Shown piece after piece: positions 6,396 through 14,849 of a stretch of 26,609 nucleotides of DNA (its first letter is position 1; every line of letters begins with the position of its first letter). The position numbers and the translations under genes are program-made. The notes below the pieces were generated by a model. That model was not told the DNA's origin. It made no database searches and saw nothing but the letters and a program-made list of their open reading frames with translations. This DNA is from CAZBPZ01 sp964493955 (GTDB taxonomy: Bacteria; Chloroflexota; Dehalococcoidia; Dehalococcoidales; Fen-1064): positions 1 to 26,609 of the forward strand of contig CAZBPZ010000016.1 of the NCBI GenBank assembly GCA_964493955.1, in the 5' to 3' direction.

Positions 6396-8755
6396 TGCCA
6401 GCCACCCCGGCCGGCGGCCGTCACCCCGGGCGCCACCTCCCTTCCCTGCGCCTCGTGACCTTTCTGGCCATGCTGCTCATCTTCGCGCTGGCGCTCTTGC
6501 TGCGCACCGTCCCGATGCAGGAGACGGTCTTTGGCTCGGGCGAGGTGAGGTTCGTTGGCGCTGACCCCTACTACCACATGCGCCTGGTGGACAGCCTGGT
6601 GCGTAACTTCCCCCGCTACATTACCTTTGACCCGTACCTCTACTACCCCCACGGCAGCACCTGGGAATACATGCCGTTCTTTGACTGGCTGATAGCCGGG
6701 GTTGCCCTGCTTATCGGCGGGGGTGCCCCGGCCGCCCACACCGTTGACGTGGTGGGGGCCATCATGCCGGCCGTGCTCGGGGCGCTGGTGGTGGTGCCGG
6801 TCTACTTCATCGGGCGGGAGATGTTCTCGCGCCGGGCCGGGCTGCTGGGGGCGGCCCTGGTGGCGGTGCTGCCGGGCGAGTTCCTGGGCAGGTCGCTGCT
6901 GGGCGCGGCCGACCACCACGTGGCCGAGGCCCTCTTCAGTGCCACCGCCGTGCTCTTCCTGCTGCTGGCAGTAAAGGCTGCCGCGGCAGGGGGGCTCGGG
7001 CCGGCGCACCTGCGGCGGCCGGACCGGGCCAGTCTGCGGCGGCCGCTCCTCTTCAGCCTGCTGGGTGGGTTTTGCCTCGGCATCTATCTGCTCACCTGGG
7101 CCGGCGGCCCGCTCTTCGTGTTTATCCTGTTCCTCTACTTCATCGTGCAGGCTGTCAGCGACCACCTGAGGGGGCGCTCTTTCCACTACCTCTGGGTGGT
7201 GGGTGTGCCTGCCATGGTGGTGGCGCTGGTGATGGTGGCCCCGCTGGCCAGCTCGCCGCTGCCGCTGGTGGCACTGGCCGTGGCCCTGGTGACCCCGCTG
7301 GTGCTGGCCGGCCTCTCGTGGTGGCTGCGCCGCCGCCCCGTCCGCCCGGCCGTTTTCCCGGCGGCGGTTGCCGTGGCGGGCGTCGCCGGTTTCTTGGTGC
7401 TCCGCTTCGCTGCCCCCGGCCTGCTCGATTCAGTGCTTTCACGCTTCAGCATCTTCACCAGTCCCGGCGGGGTGGGCGCCACCATCGTTGAGGTCAACCC
7501 GCTGCTTATTCATGCCGGACACTTCACACTGGAGGTGGCCTGGGAGGTCTTTGCCGCCAGCTTCTTCCTGGGCCTGGCGGGTATTGGCGTGCTCGCTTTC
7601 CGGGTGGTGAAGGGGGGCCAGCCCGGCCACACCCTGCTGCTGGTGTGGAGCCTGGTGGTGCTGGCTGCCACCCTGGGGGAACGGCGCTTTGCTTACTATT
7701 TTGCCGTCAATGCGGCTGTCCTGAGCGGCTGGTTGCTGGGCCGCCTCGTTGAGGTGGCCGGTGCCCGGGCGGCGCGGGCGGTGGGCCGGCCGGCCCGCCG
7801 TGCTGTTCTGGCAGCGCTGGCGCTGGCCATTATCTTCGGGGTGTTTGTCCCGGTCACCGGCCTGCCGCCGGCCTGGCACGGCAAGGCAATGGCGGCCATT
7901 GAAGACGCCCGCCGCCTGGTGCCGGGTGATGCCTGGTATAGCACACTTGCCTGGCTGCGCCGGGAGACACCCGAGCCGTTCGGCGACCCGGGCTACTACT
8001 ACAGGGTGTACCAGGCCCCGCCCCCCGGTGAGGACTACCCCTACCCGCCGACCGCCTACGGCGTGACCGCCTGGTGGGACTACGGTCACTGGATAACGCG
8101 TGTTGCCCGGCGCCTGCCAAACCACGGTCCCGGGGGTAACTGGTCTCTCAAGGTGGCTGAGTACTTCACGGCCTCTCAGGAGCCGCCGGCCGACGGGCTG
8201 CTGGCGGAGCTGGACTCCCGGTACGTGGTGGTTGACTACGACTCCGCCACCGGCAAGTTCCACGCCATTGCCACCTTTGCCGGCGATGACCCGGATGACT
8301 ACCGCGGCCTCTATTACATCCCGGATGGTGACCGGCTGTTGCCGGTGGTCTTCTTCTACCCGGCCTACTTCCGCTCGATGGTGGTCAGGCTGTATGCCTT
8401 TGAGGGGAAGGCGGTGACCCCGGAGAAGGTCATGGTCATCTCTTACGTGGAGGCGAGCGATTCCGCCGGGCGGGGCTACCGCCGGGTCACCTCGGCCCGC
8501 ACCTTTCCCGGTTACCCCGAGGCGGTGGACTTCATCCGCCTGGCGGCGGATGGTAACTACCGGATTGTCAGTGCCGACCCGCTCGTCAGCCCGGTGCCGC
8601 TGGAGCCGCTGGAGCACTACCGGCTGGTGTACGCCTCGCCGGAGACTGCCGAGCACCTCGGCCGGCAGGTCCCCACGGTGAAGGTCTTTGAGTATGACGG
8701 TGGCCGGGCAGCCACCGCAGGACTGAATGATGAAGCGCAAGCTGCTGCTGATTAA
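6395..8755 (+). CDS. aglB: AglB/STT3-family oligosaccharyltransferase
   Basis: Membrane enzyme that would transfer a lipid-linked glycan to Asn in N-x-S/T sequons on the outer face of the membrane. 786 residues: a multi-spanning N-terminal part (first helix about 20-38) and a soluble C-terminal domain from about 485. Catalytic features are all visible: first external loop acidic site G-A-D-P-Y-Y-H-M-R (D57), A-D-H-H-V-A-E (172-178), the T-I-V-E motif (363-366, the TIxE type of AglB/PglB) and the acceptor-recognition W-W-D-Y-G at 560-564. The gene overlaps the dehydrogenase before it by 1 bp and the radical SAM gene after it by 29 bp. With the glycosyltransferase operon opposite it forms an N-glycosylation island; the archaellins beginning at 17210 carry suitable sequons. 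STT3-type enzymes are universal in eukaryotes, common in archaea and patchy in bacteria. The symbol follows archaeal usage. Confidence 0.93.
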   Translation: MPATPAGGRHPGRHLPSLRLVTFLAMLLIFALALLLRTVPMQETVFGSGEVRFVGADPYYHMRLVDSLVRNFPRYITFDPYLYYPHGSTWEYMPFFDWLIAGVALLIGGGAPAAHTVDVVGAIMPAVLGALVVVPVYFIGREMFSRRAGLLGAALVAVLPGEFLGRSLLGAADHHVAEALFSATAVLFLLLAVKAAAAGGLGPAHLRRPDRASLRRPLLFSLLGGFCLGIYLLTWAGGPLFVFILFLYFIVQAVSDHLRGRSFHYLWVVGVPAMVVALVMVAPLASSPLPLVALAVALVTPLVLAGLSWWLRRRPVRPAVFPAAVAVAGVAGFLVLRFAAPGLLDSVLSRFSIFTSPGGVGATIVEVNPLLIHAGHFTLEVAWEVFAASFFLGLAGIGVLAFRVVKGGQPGHTLLLVWSLVVLAATLGERRFAYYFAVNAAVLSGWLLGRLVEVAGARAARAVGRPARRAVLAALALAIIFGVFVPVTGLPPAWHGKAMAAIEDARRLVPGDAWYSTLAWLRRETPEPFGDPGYYYRVYQAPPPGEDYPYPPTAYGVTAWWDYGHWITRVARRLPNHGPGGNWSLKVAEYFTASQEPPADGLLAELDSRYVVVDYDSATGKFHAIATFAGDDPDDYRGLYYIPDGDRLLPVVFFYPAYFRSMVVRLYAFEGKAVTPEKVMVISYVEASDSAGRGYRRVTSARTFPGYPEAVDFIRLAADGNYRIVSADPLVSPVPLEPLEHYRLVYASPETAEHLGRQVPTVKVFEYDGGRAATAGLNDEAQAAAD

Positions 8756-10229
8756 CCCGGCCCACCCGGAGAGGCTGGTACGCCTCAACCTGCCGATGGG
8801 CCTGCTCTACGTGGGCACCTCGGCGGCGCGCCGTGGCTACGAGGTCAACATCCTGGATGCCAACAACTATGAAAGCCCGGCCCGCTTCTGGCAGCGGGTG
8901 GAGGATGAGGCGGCGGAGGCGCTGGCGGTGGGGCTGAGTGTCATGACGGCCCAGGTACGCAGCGCCATCGCAATCTCGCGGCGGCTGCGCCAGCTCCGGC
9001 CCTCCCTGCCCATCATCTGGGGCGGCATTCACCCCACCATGTACCCGGCGCAGGTGGCGGCCGCCCCCTACGTTGACTACGCCGTGCGGCGTGAGGGGGA
9101 GACCACCATCCTTGAGCTGCTGGCGGCGATTGAGAGCGGGGTGGTGCCGGAGGCGGTGGACGGCCTGGCCTTCAGGGCGGACGGGCGGGTGGTGCTCACC
9201 GCCGAGCGCGCCCCGGAGGACATTGACTTGCTGCCGCCGCCCCGGTGGGAACTCTGTGAGAGCGTGCGCGAGGTGGGTGACATGGCCGAGGTGGCGCGGC
9301 GGACGGGGGTGGGGCTACCCATCCTGACGAGCCGCGGCTGCCCGCACCGCTGCACCTTCTGCATCAACCCGGTGCTCGGCATCCGCTACCGCTTCCGGCG
9401 GGCCGGGCTGGTGCTGGATGACCTGCAGGCAATCGTTAGCCTGGGGGTGGACCGTATTTCGTTCTTTGACGAGGACCTGTTTGCCAACCGGCCGCGGCTG
9501 CAGCAGGTACTGGACGGTATCAGGGAGCGGGGGCTGAGCTTCCGCTGGTTTGCCTCAACGCGGGTGGACTACTTCCGGCCGGAAAGAATGACGCCTGAGC
9601 TGCTGGCGCGCATCAAGGAGAGCGGCTGCCAGCAGCTCGGTTTCGGGGCGGAGTCCGGCTCGAGGCGGGTGCTGGAAGCCCTGAAGAAGGACATCGTCCC
9701 GGAGGACACCCTCAACGCCGCCCGGATGCTCAACCAGGCCGGTATCGACGCCACCTTCTCCTTCATGGTGGGGCTGCCGGGTGAGGAGGCGGAGGATGTC
9801 CGCCAGACGGTGGGGCTGATAACGCGTCTCACCGCCATCAACGACTCTTTCCGTATACTGGGGCCGTTCATCTACCGGCCCTACCCCGGCTCGGAGCTCT
9901 ACGACCGCTGCCTGAAGGAAGGCATGCGCGAGCCGCAGACGCTGGAAGAATGGGCCGAAAGCCCCTACGTGGGTAGCAGTATCTCCCCGGCTGACTATGC
10001 CCTCTTCCCCTGGGTGCGCTACCCGATGGAGGACCTGACACGCCTCATCTTCTACTCGTGGCTGACGGGCCTGAGGCTGCGCTGGGGCCTGCTGACGAAG
10101 CTGGTGCGGGCCATCGGGGCGCTGCGCTGCCGCCATCTCTTCTTCCGCTGGCCGGTGGAGCGGGCCGCCGTGCAGTGGCTGAGCGGCCTGGGCCTGGACC
10201 GGCTCCTCAGCGTGGGCAAGTTCGGGTAG
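8727..10229 (+). CDS. B12-binding-domain radical SAM protein
   Basis: Radical S-adenosylmethionine enzyme of 500 residues with an N-terminal cobalamin-binding domain (about 4-140; K-L-L-L-I-N-P at the first strand, G-G-I-H-P-T at 99-104) and a radical SAM barrel whose cluster motif C-P-H-R-C-T-F-C lies at 205-212. F-D-E-D-L-F and G-F-G-A-E-S-G-S are further typical core motifs. Such class-B-type enzymes commonly methylate or rearrange unactivated carbons in lipids, sugars and natural products; the exact reaction cannot be read from sequence. Two in-frame ATGs (8727, 8730) lie inside the 3' end of aglB, so translation is coupled. Its place directly after the oligosaccharyltransferase suggests that it modifies the glycan or its lipid carrier (inference). 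Confidence 0.9.
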   Translation: MMKRKLLLINPAHPERLVRLNLPMGLLYVGTSAARRGYEVNILDANNYESPARFWQRVEDEAAEALAVGLSVMTAQVRSAIAISRRLRQLRPSLPIIWGGIHPTMYPAQVAAAPYVDYAVRREGETTILELLAAIESGVVPEAVDGLAFRADGRVVLTAERAPEDIDLLPPPRWELCESVREVGDMAEVARRTGVGLPILTSRGCPHRCTFCINPVLGIRYRFRRAGLVLDDLQAIVSLGVDRISFFDEDLFANRPRLQQVLDGIRERGLSFRWFASTRVDYFRPERMTPELLARIKESGCQQLGFGAESGSRRVLEALKKDIVPEDTLNAARMLNQAGIDATFSFMVGLPGEEAEDVRQTVGLITRLTAINDSFRILGPFIYRPYPGSELYDRCLKEGMREPQTLEEWAESPYVGSSISPADYALFPWVRYPMEDLTRLIFYSWLTGLRLRWGLLTKLVRAIGALRCRHLFFRWPVERAAVQWLSGLGLDRLLSVGKFG

Positions 10230-10258
10230 GGGGTAGGGCTGGTTGGCGGTGACCCCCG

Positions 10259-11026
10259 TTACGGTTTCTCCAGCCGGACGCCGTGCTTCATGACGCCGCG
10301 CGTGCGCAGGGTAATCCCGGCCAGGGTTGCCAGGGCGAAGACCGCCAGGTAGACGAACCGGGCGTTCAGGGCAACCGTGCCCGCGGCGAATGTCCCCACC
10401 GCCGCGTCCACCGCCGTCACCAGCAACATTGCCGGGATGAAGCCCCGCGTCCCGAAGACGGCCCGCCCCAGTGCCATTGGCCACGGCTCTTTGATAGGCC
10501 CGGCGGTATCGACAACTTCGGGGAGGCGGCCGAGGGCGTGGAGAATGGGGTAGGGGAAGAGGGCGGAGGCGGTGTAGAGGAGCCAGCCCAGGGCTGCCAG
10601 GAAGCCGAAGGCGAATACCAGGGTGCTGCCGAGGGTGGCGTTGATACCGAAGGTCATGCAGGCGAGGACATAGGGCCACATGAGCACGCCCAGCCCGCCG
10701 TCCAGGTAAGAGCCAGTTGGCGAGGACGTCCGCCGGTAGCGGGCAATCTCCCCGTCAACGCAGTCGAACACGAAGTACAGGTAAAAGAGGGCAATCCCCC
10801 CGAACCAGGCGGCCGGGCTGGCCAGCGTGAAGAGTGCCCCCGCCCCCAGGCCGATGAGCAGGTCAACCAGCGTGGCCTGGTTGGCCGATATTCCCAGGCG
10901 CAGGAAGACCCGGGTGATGTGGATGGATATCCGCCGGGTCACGTGGCGGTCAAACCAGTTGCGCTGGTAGAGGACGTCGTCCCGGGTCTCCTGGCATATT
11001 TTGCGCAGCTCTTTGATGGACTCCAT
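10259..11026 (-). CDS. CDP-alcohol phosphatidyltransferase-like membrane protein (last signature Asp missing)
   Basis: Integral membrane protein of 255 residues, family of enzymes that move a phospho-alcohol from a CDP-linked donor to a second alcohol (phospholipid head groups, and phosphoinositol-type products). The signature D-x-x-D-G-x-x-A-R-(8)-G-x-x-x-D-x-x-x-D is recognisable as D-C-V-D-G-E-I-A-R, 8 residues, G-S-Y-L-D-G-G-L-G. The first three Asp are there, but the fourth, the proposed catalytic base, is Gly. Hydrophobic segments follow the signature to the C-terminus; an N-terminal amphipathic region (about 1-45) precedes it. Last gene of the minus-strand operon, 3 nt after the methyltransferase-GT4 gene. 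It may be inactive, use another base, or supply a lipid or head group for the glycan pathway. Confidence 0.85.
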   Translation of the reverse strand: MESIKELRKICQETRDDVLYQRNWFDRHVTRRISIHITRVFLRLGISANQATLVDLLIGLGAGALFTLASPAAWFGGIALFYLYFVFDCVDGEIARYRRTSSPTGSYLDGGLGVLMWPYVLACMTFGINATLGSTLVFAFGFLAALGWLLYTASALFPYPILHALGRLPEVVDTAGPIKEPWPMALGRAVFGTRGFIPAMLLVTAVDAAVGTFAAGTVALNARFVYLAVFALATLAGITLRTRGVMKHGVRLEKP

Positions 11027-11029
11027 CGT

Positions 11030-12976
11030 CTAGACCTCGCTCGGGTGGTTGGTGGGCCGCTGCCGGGTGATATTATGGTAGGCCTTGAGCGTATCGGCGG
11101 CGGCGCGTTGCCAGGTGAAGCGCTGCTCCACCAGTCGGCGGCCGGTTGCCGCCAGCCGCCGGCGGGCGGCTTCATCGCGCAGCAGGGTAATGATGCCCCC
11201 GGCAAGCCTGCCGGGGTGGCCGGCATCTACCAGCCGGATGGCACCCTCCATCTCCGCGGCCACGTCGGCCACCGGCCCGATGTCCGAGGCCAGCACCGGC
11301 AGCCCGAAGGCCATCGCCTCCAGCAGGACCACCCCCTGGCTCTCCTGCAGGCTGGGGAAGACGAGCAGGCTGGCCCTGGTATAGAGCTGGTAGAGTGCCT
11401 CCTGCGGCAGGTGGCCCGGCATCTCCACCCGGCCGTCCAGGCCTAGTCTCGCTACCCGTTCCTGTAGCCGCTGCCGGTAGGCCGGGTCGTCAGTTGCCCC
11501 CGGGAGAGTGAGCCGGGCGTCCGGGAACTCCCGCAGCACGGCCGGCATCGCCTCCACCAGGGCAAGCTGGTTCTTGCGGGGGCTGATGATGGCGGGGTAA
11601 AGCAGGCAGGGGGTCTGGCGGGCCGTTGCTGGCGGTGAGGCTGCCCTGTAACCGTCAATTTTCTCGATGTCCACCCCGGCATATACGGGAATGACCTTCC
11701 CCGGCGGCAGGTGGAAGCGCCGGGCAAGCCCGTGCCCGAATGACCGCGTCTGGGCGAACACCAGGTCAACCCGCCGCAGCACCCAGCCCTCCAGCAGGAG
11801 GTGGGCCAGCCGGTTTGACAGGGTGGGTGGGGCCAGCAGGTAGGGGCTGTGGGCGGTGTAGGCCACGCGGTACCCGGCCCTGAAGAGCCGGCGGGCCAGC
11901 AGGGCCGCCGCCGCCGGGAACTGGCTGTGGGCATGGACTATTTCTATCCCCTGCCCGGCCAGCCGCCGCAGGGCAGGTAGGGCCTGGACGGAGAAGACCA
12001 GTGCCCGTAGCAGGAAGCTCGCGGGGCTGGTACCGCCCAGCGGCAGTGCCCGCAGTCCGGTGAAGCGGCCGCGGTGGGGGCCGCGCCTCTGGCGGCCCGG
12101 CCTGATGTCAACCACGTCCACCTGGCAGCCCGCCCCCGCCAGGTGCCGGCTCAGCTCGTAGATGGTGTTCTCCACCGAGCGCGCCGCCCCGGCCTCGACC
12201 GGCCACAGGCCCGTCCCGAGGTGGGCGACCCGCCAGGCGCCCCGCCGTGCCCGCAGGGCGCTGCCACCCCGGTGCCGGAAAAGCTCCACCCTGAACCCGG
12301 CCCGCTCCAGGGTGGTTACCATGGCGGGGGTGTCCACGCGCTGGTGGTCTTCGGCCTTGTCAAGGCCACTGATATTACGCAGGTGCCGGCGGCGGCCCCA
12401 GCGAGCGTACTGCCAGAGCCGCCGGAGGTGGCGCGGGTGTGCCAGCAGCCATAGACCCCACCCCAGCAGGTCGGTGGCGGTGAAGGGGTAGTGCCCCAGC
12501 GCCTTTACCCGGTGTGGCAGGAAGTGGTCGTGGTCAAGGTAGAGGACGCCGTCCTCGGCGCTTACCCGGGCCACCTCCTCCAGCGCCTGGCACGGGTCGG
12601 GCAGGTGGTGGAAGACCGAGTATGACGTCACGGCGGCGAAACTCCCGCTGCGGAACGGAAGGCGGGTGACATCGCAGAGCACGCGGTGGCGGGCCGGGTT
12701 CTCGTGCAGCATCTCCGGCGAGAGGTCACAGGCCACCACCGGCACGCCCATCTTCTCCAGGTGCCGCGCGATGTTGCCGGTGCCGCTGGCGATATCGAGC
12801 ACCGGCCGGCCCGGCCCGATGGCACCGGCCAGCCGCCGCAGCTCGCGCTTGAGCCGGGCCTGCTCGAAGACGTTGAAGTTCTCCGGGTGGGTGGCATCGT
12901 AGAAATAGGCCTCGGTGCGGTGCAGGCGGATGTTCTGCTCCAGCACGGTGCGGTATCTCTCGCTTGTCGTCAGCAA
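11030..12976 (-). CDS. Methyltransferase-GT4 glycosyltransferase fusion
   Basis: A 648-residue two-domain protein. Residues about 50-245 are a class I SAM-dependent methyltransferase (motif I D-I-A-S-G-T-G at 61-67, then A-C-D-L-S-P-E-M, and H-H-L-P-D-P). From about 249 a GT-B family 4 glycosyltransferase begins with the usual first strand R-V-A-H-L-G-T-G-L-W-P-V-E-A-G, continues through H-A-H-S-Q-F-P and S-P-R-K-N, and holds the E-x7-E nucleotide-sugar motif (E-S-Q-G-V-V-L-L-E). The junction falls near plus-strand 12235, exactly where a stand-alone GT4 would start. The frame opens further upstream, but TTG at 12976 sits 6 nt after GGGAGG and fits the family start better. Likely adds and/or methylates a sugar of the lipid-linked glycan. 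A sequencing error removing a stop is possible. Confidence 0.85.
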   Translation of the reverse strand: MLTTSERYRTVLEQNIRLHRTEAYFYDATHPENFNVFEQARLKRELRRLAGAIGPGRPVLDIASGTGNIARHLEKMGVPVVACDLSPEMLHENPARHRVLCDVTRLPFRSGSFAAVTSYSVFHHLPDPCQALEEVARVSAEDGVLYLDHDHFLPHRVKALGHYPFTATDLLGWGLWLLAHPRHLRRLWQYARWGRRRHLRNISGLDKAEDHQRVDTPAMVTTLERAGFRVELFRHRGGSALRARRGAWRVAHLGTGLWPVEAGAARSVENTIYELSRHLAGAGCQVDVVDIRPGRQRRGPHRGRFTGLRALPLGGTSPASFLLRALVFSVQALPALRRLAGQGIEIVHAHSQFPAAAALLARRLFRAGYRVAYTAHSPYLLAPPTLSNRLAHLLLEGWVLRRVDLVFAQTRSFGHGLARRFHLPPGKVIPVYAGVDIEKIDGYRAASPPATARQTPCLLYPAIISPRKNQLALVEAMPAVLREFPDARLTLPGATDDPAYRQRLQERVARLGLDGRVEMPGHLPQEALYQLYTRASLLVFPSLQESQGVVLLEAMAFGLPVLASDIGPVADVAAEMEGAIRLVDAGHPGRLAGGIITLLRDEAARRRLAATGRRLVEQRFTWQRAAADTLKAYHNITRQRPTNHPSEV

Positions 12977-13062
12977 AGGTGGCCTCCCCCTGATAGGCGG
13001 CACAATGATGTGGATGGTGCCGTGTATCTTTCGTCTGTCATCAGCAAGGCAGCCTCCTCCTG
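12953..13062. repeat. Imperfect direct repeat of a translation-initiation region (12953-12992 and 13024-13062)
   Basis: Two stretches of 40 and 39 nt align with about nine mismatches and one gap. Each holds, on the minus strand, a purine-rich ribosome site, then TTG CTG and the codons for a related short segment ending in E-R-Y. The copy at 12953-12992 starts the methyltransferase-GT4 gene; the other starts the upstream ORF. Confidence 0.6.
12970..13047 (-). CDS. Possible 25-codon upstream ORF coupled to the methyltransferase-GT4 gene
   Basis: In the gap before the methyltransferase-GT4 gene a strong AGGAGG site precedes TTG CTG ATG on the minus strand. The frame from TTG 13047 (or ATG 13041) encodes a peptide of 25 (or 23) residues. 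Its TGA (12972-12970) comes one base after the TTG start codon (12976-12974) of the main gene, an arrangement that couples translation. The peptide resembles nothing I know. Its start region is an imperfect copy of the main gene's start region, so it may be a duplication relic rather than a designed leader. Confidence 0.35.
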   Translation of the reverse strand: MLMTDERYTAPSTSLCRLSGGGHLC

Positions 13063-13070
13063 CCGGGACT

Positions 13071-14849
13071 TCACCGGTAGTCTGCCGCCGGGGCAAGCCG
13101 GTAGAGCTTGAAGTCGGGGTTCAGGTAGGTGACCTGGCAGTTGGCCGTGCTCTCAAGGGCGCCCTCCAGGCGGCCGAGGAACTCCGGCGCCCCGAGGAGA
13201 AAGTCGTAGTAGGCGTGGTGGCGGTGCTCCAGGTAGAGCCAGCCGGCCCCGTCTCCTTCGGGTATGCCCTTTGCCAGGACCAGGCCGTCCTGCCAGGTTA
13301 GCCCGGCGATGGTGGTGAAGGGCTGGCGCGGCGGCTCGAGGGTGGCCCAGGGATAGTCCGTGCCCAGCGTGTCTTCCACGCCGGCGGCGGCGTAGGCAAA
13401 GTTGTAGCCGCTGGTGAGGCTGGCGGGAAAGTAGTCGTAGCGGGCGTTGCCGTAGTGGGCGGCCAGGTGCAGGGGAATGGCGGCCACGGCCAGCAGGCAG
13501 ACGGTGGTGGTTACCCACGGCCGGGCCCTGGCAAGCAGCCGTGCCGCGAAGTAGGCCATTGGTGCCAGGGCGAAGACGTAGAGGTGGTCGAGCGCCCGGC
13601 CGCCGTAGGGGATGATGGCCAGCGGCAGCGGTGCGGCGGCCAGCCCCAGCACCAGTACGGCCGTGCTACGGCCGCGGCGTTGCCACAGGGCCGCTCCGGC
13701 CCCGGCCAGCCCCGCCGCGGCGAGGAGCCCGGAGAGCACCAGCCGCGTGTTACTGACGGCAATGTGTGACTCGCTACCGGCGATGTGCCCTGTCACCTGG
13801 GTGGCAACGAACACGTCCGGTGAAAGTACCAGTGCCCGTCCCGCCACGATTGGCCCGGGGGCCGGTATCTGGAGTGCGTTACCGTCTGGCAGGGTGAGGC
13901 TGCCGGCCCCGGCCCCGGCCTCGGCCAGTGGCTCGCCCGGGGCCACCACTTCGGGCTCGGTGGCATCGAGGATGGTGCCGCGCTCGCTGCCGGTCAGGTT
14001 CCAGCCGACCACCAGCCCGGCGCAGAGGAGCGGTACCAGCAACAGCCGCCAGCGTTTCTTCAGCAGTATCACCGCCCCGGTAATGAGGACGGCCGCCAGC
14101 GAGGTGAGCAGGTGGGTCACCGCCAGCGCGGTGGTCACCACCACCGCCAGCCCCAGCAACAGGTAGCCGCGCCGTGTCCTCTCCCATGTCGGCGGGAAGG
14201 TCAGCAGGGCCAGCAGCGTCAGCAGGAGCAGGAGGGCCAGGCCGGGGGCGCTGGCCAGGTACTGGCGCCCCGTCCAGCTGGCCAGGCAGAACAGCCAGGC
14301 CCCGGCCCAGACGAGGTTGGGCCTCTCCCGGCCGAGGGTATTCCTGAGGAAGGCCACCAGGGGCACCAGCAGCAGGAGCTGGGCCGCCAGTGGATAGAGG
14401 GCGGTCAGGAGCCGGGCGTCGCCCGGAATGCTGCCCATAGCGGTATAGAGGGTAATGAAAGGCCCCGGCCACGAGAAGTAGCCCGCCTCCTGCGGGGAGA
14501 AGTGGCCGTGCCGGAGGATGTGGTCTATCAGGCGCAGGTTGCGGTAGGCGTGGTCTTCAAAGGGGGCGGAAGCACCGGTAACGGCCGGTACCAGCCACAG
14601 GCCGGCCACCAGGAAGACAAGCTGCAGGGCCAGCAGCCGGCCGTGGTCCTGGCGGCGCGTCCAGAGGACGGCTGAGGCTACCGTCAGCAGTCCCAGGGCC
14701 GCTGGATAGGCCGGGGGAAGCCCCTGGAGAAGGCCGTAGTAGCCTATCTCCAGCCGCACCCCGAAGAGGCTGTAAGACCACAGCCCCAGGGCCACCGCTG
14801 TCAGCACCATGGAGGTGCGCTGTGGCGATGCAGGTAGCCTGAGCTTCAT
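13071..14849 (-). CDS. Polytopic membrane protein, GT-C glycosyltransferase-like
   Basis: 592 residues with roughly a dozen hydrophobic segments and a soluble C-terminal tail of about 110 residues. After the first three helices there is an external-type loop with F-E-D-H-A-Y-R-N-L-R-L-I-D and F-S-W-P-G-P-F, reminiscent of the first loop of GT-C fold enzymes and archaeal polytopic glycan proteins, where acidic residues bind the lipid-phosphate donor. No family-defining motif allows a firm name; it could be a lipid-phosphate-sugar-dependent transferase. The longer frame up to 15416 is rejected because it lies antisense-coded over the preceding GT2. Its ATG overlaps the stop of that GT2 (TAATG), so it is translated in coupling with it. 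Sits in the middle of the glycan operon. Confidence 0.75.
   Translation of the reverse strand: MKLRLPASPQRTSMVLTAVALGLWSYSLFGVRLEIGYYGLLQGLPPAYPAALGLLTVASAVLWTRRQDHGRLLALQLVFLVAGLWLVPAVTGASAPFEDHAYRNLRLIDHILRHGHFSPQEAGYFSWPGPFITLYTAMGSIPGDARLLTALYPLAAQLLLLVPLVAFLRNTLGRERPNLVWAGAWLFCLASWTGRQYLASAPGLALLLLLTLLALLTFPPTWERTRRGYLLLGLAVVVTTALAVTHLLTSLAAVLITGAVILLKKRWRLLLVPLLCAGLVVGWNLTGSERGTILDATEPEVVAPGEPLAEAGAGAGSLTLPDGNALQIPAPGPIVAGRALVLSPDVFVATQVTGHIAGSESHIAVSNTRLVLSGLLAAAGLAGAGAALWQRRGRSTAVLVLGLAAAPLPLAIIPYGGRALDHLYVFALAPMAYFAARLLARARPWVTTTVCLLAVAAIPLHLAAHYGNARYDYFPASLTSGYNFAYAAAGVEDTLGTDYPWATLEPPRQPFTTIAGLTWQDGLVLAKGIPEGDGAGWLYLEHRHHAYYDFLLGAPEFLGRLEGALESTANCQVTYLNPDFKLYRLAPAADYR

Noticed and set aside
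7439..10679. Long minus-strand frames opposite aglB and the radical SAM gene (for example 7439-8788, 9555-10679).
   Set aside because: Antisense shadows of convincing genes; translations lack any domain motif and are rich in His, Pro and Arg.
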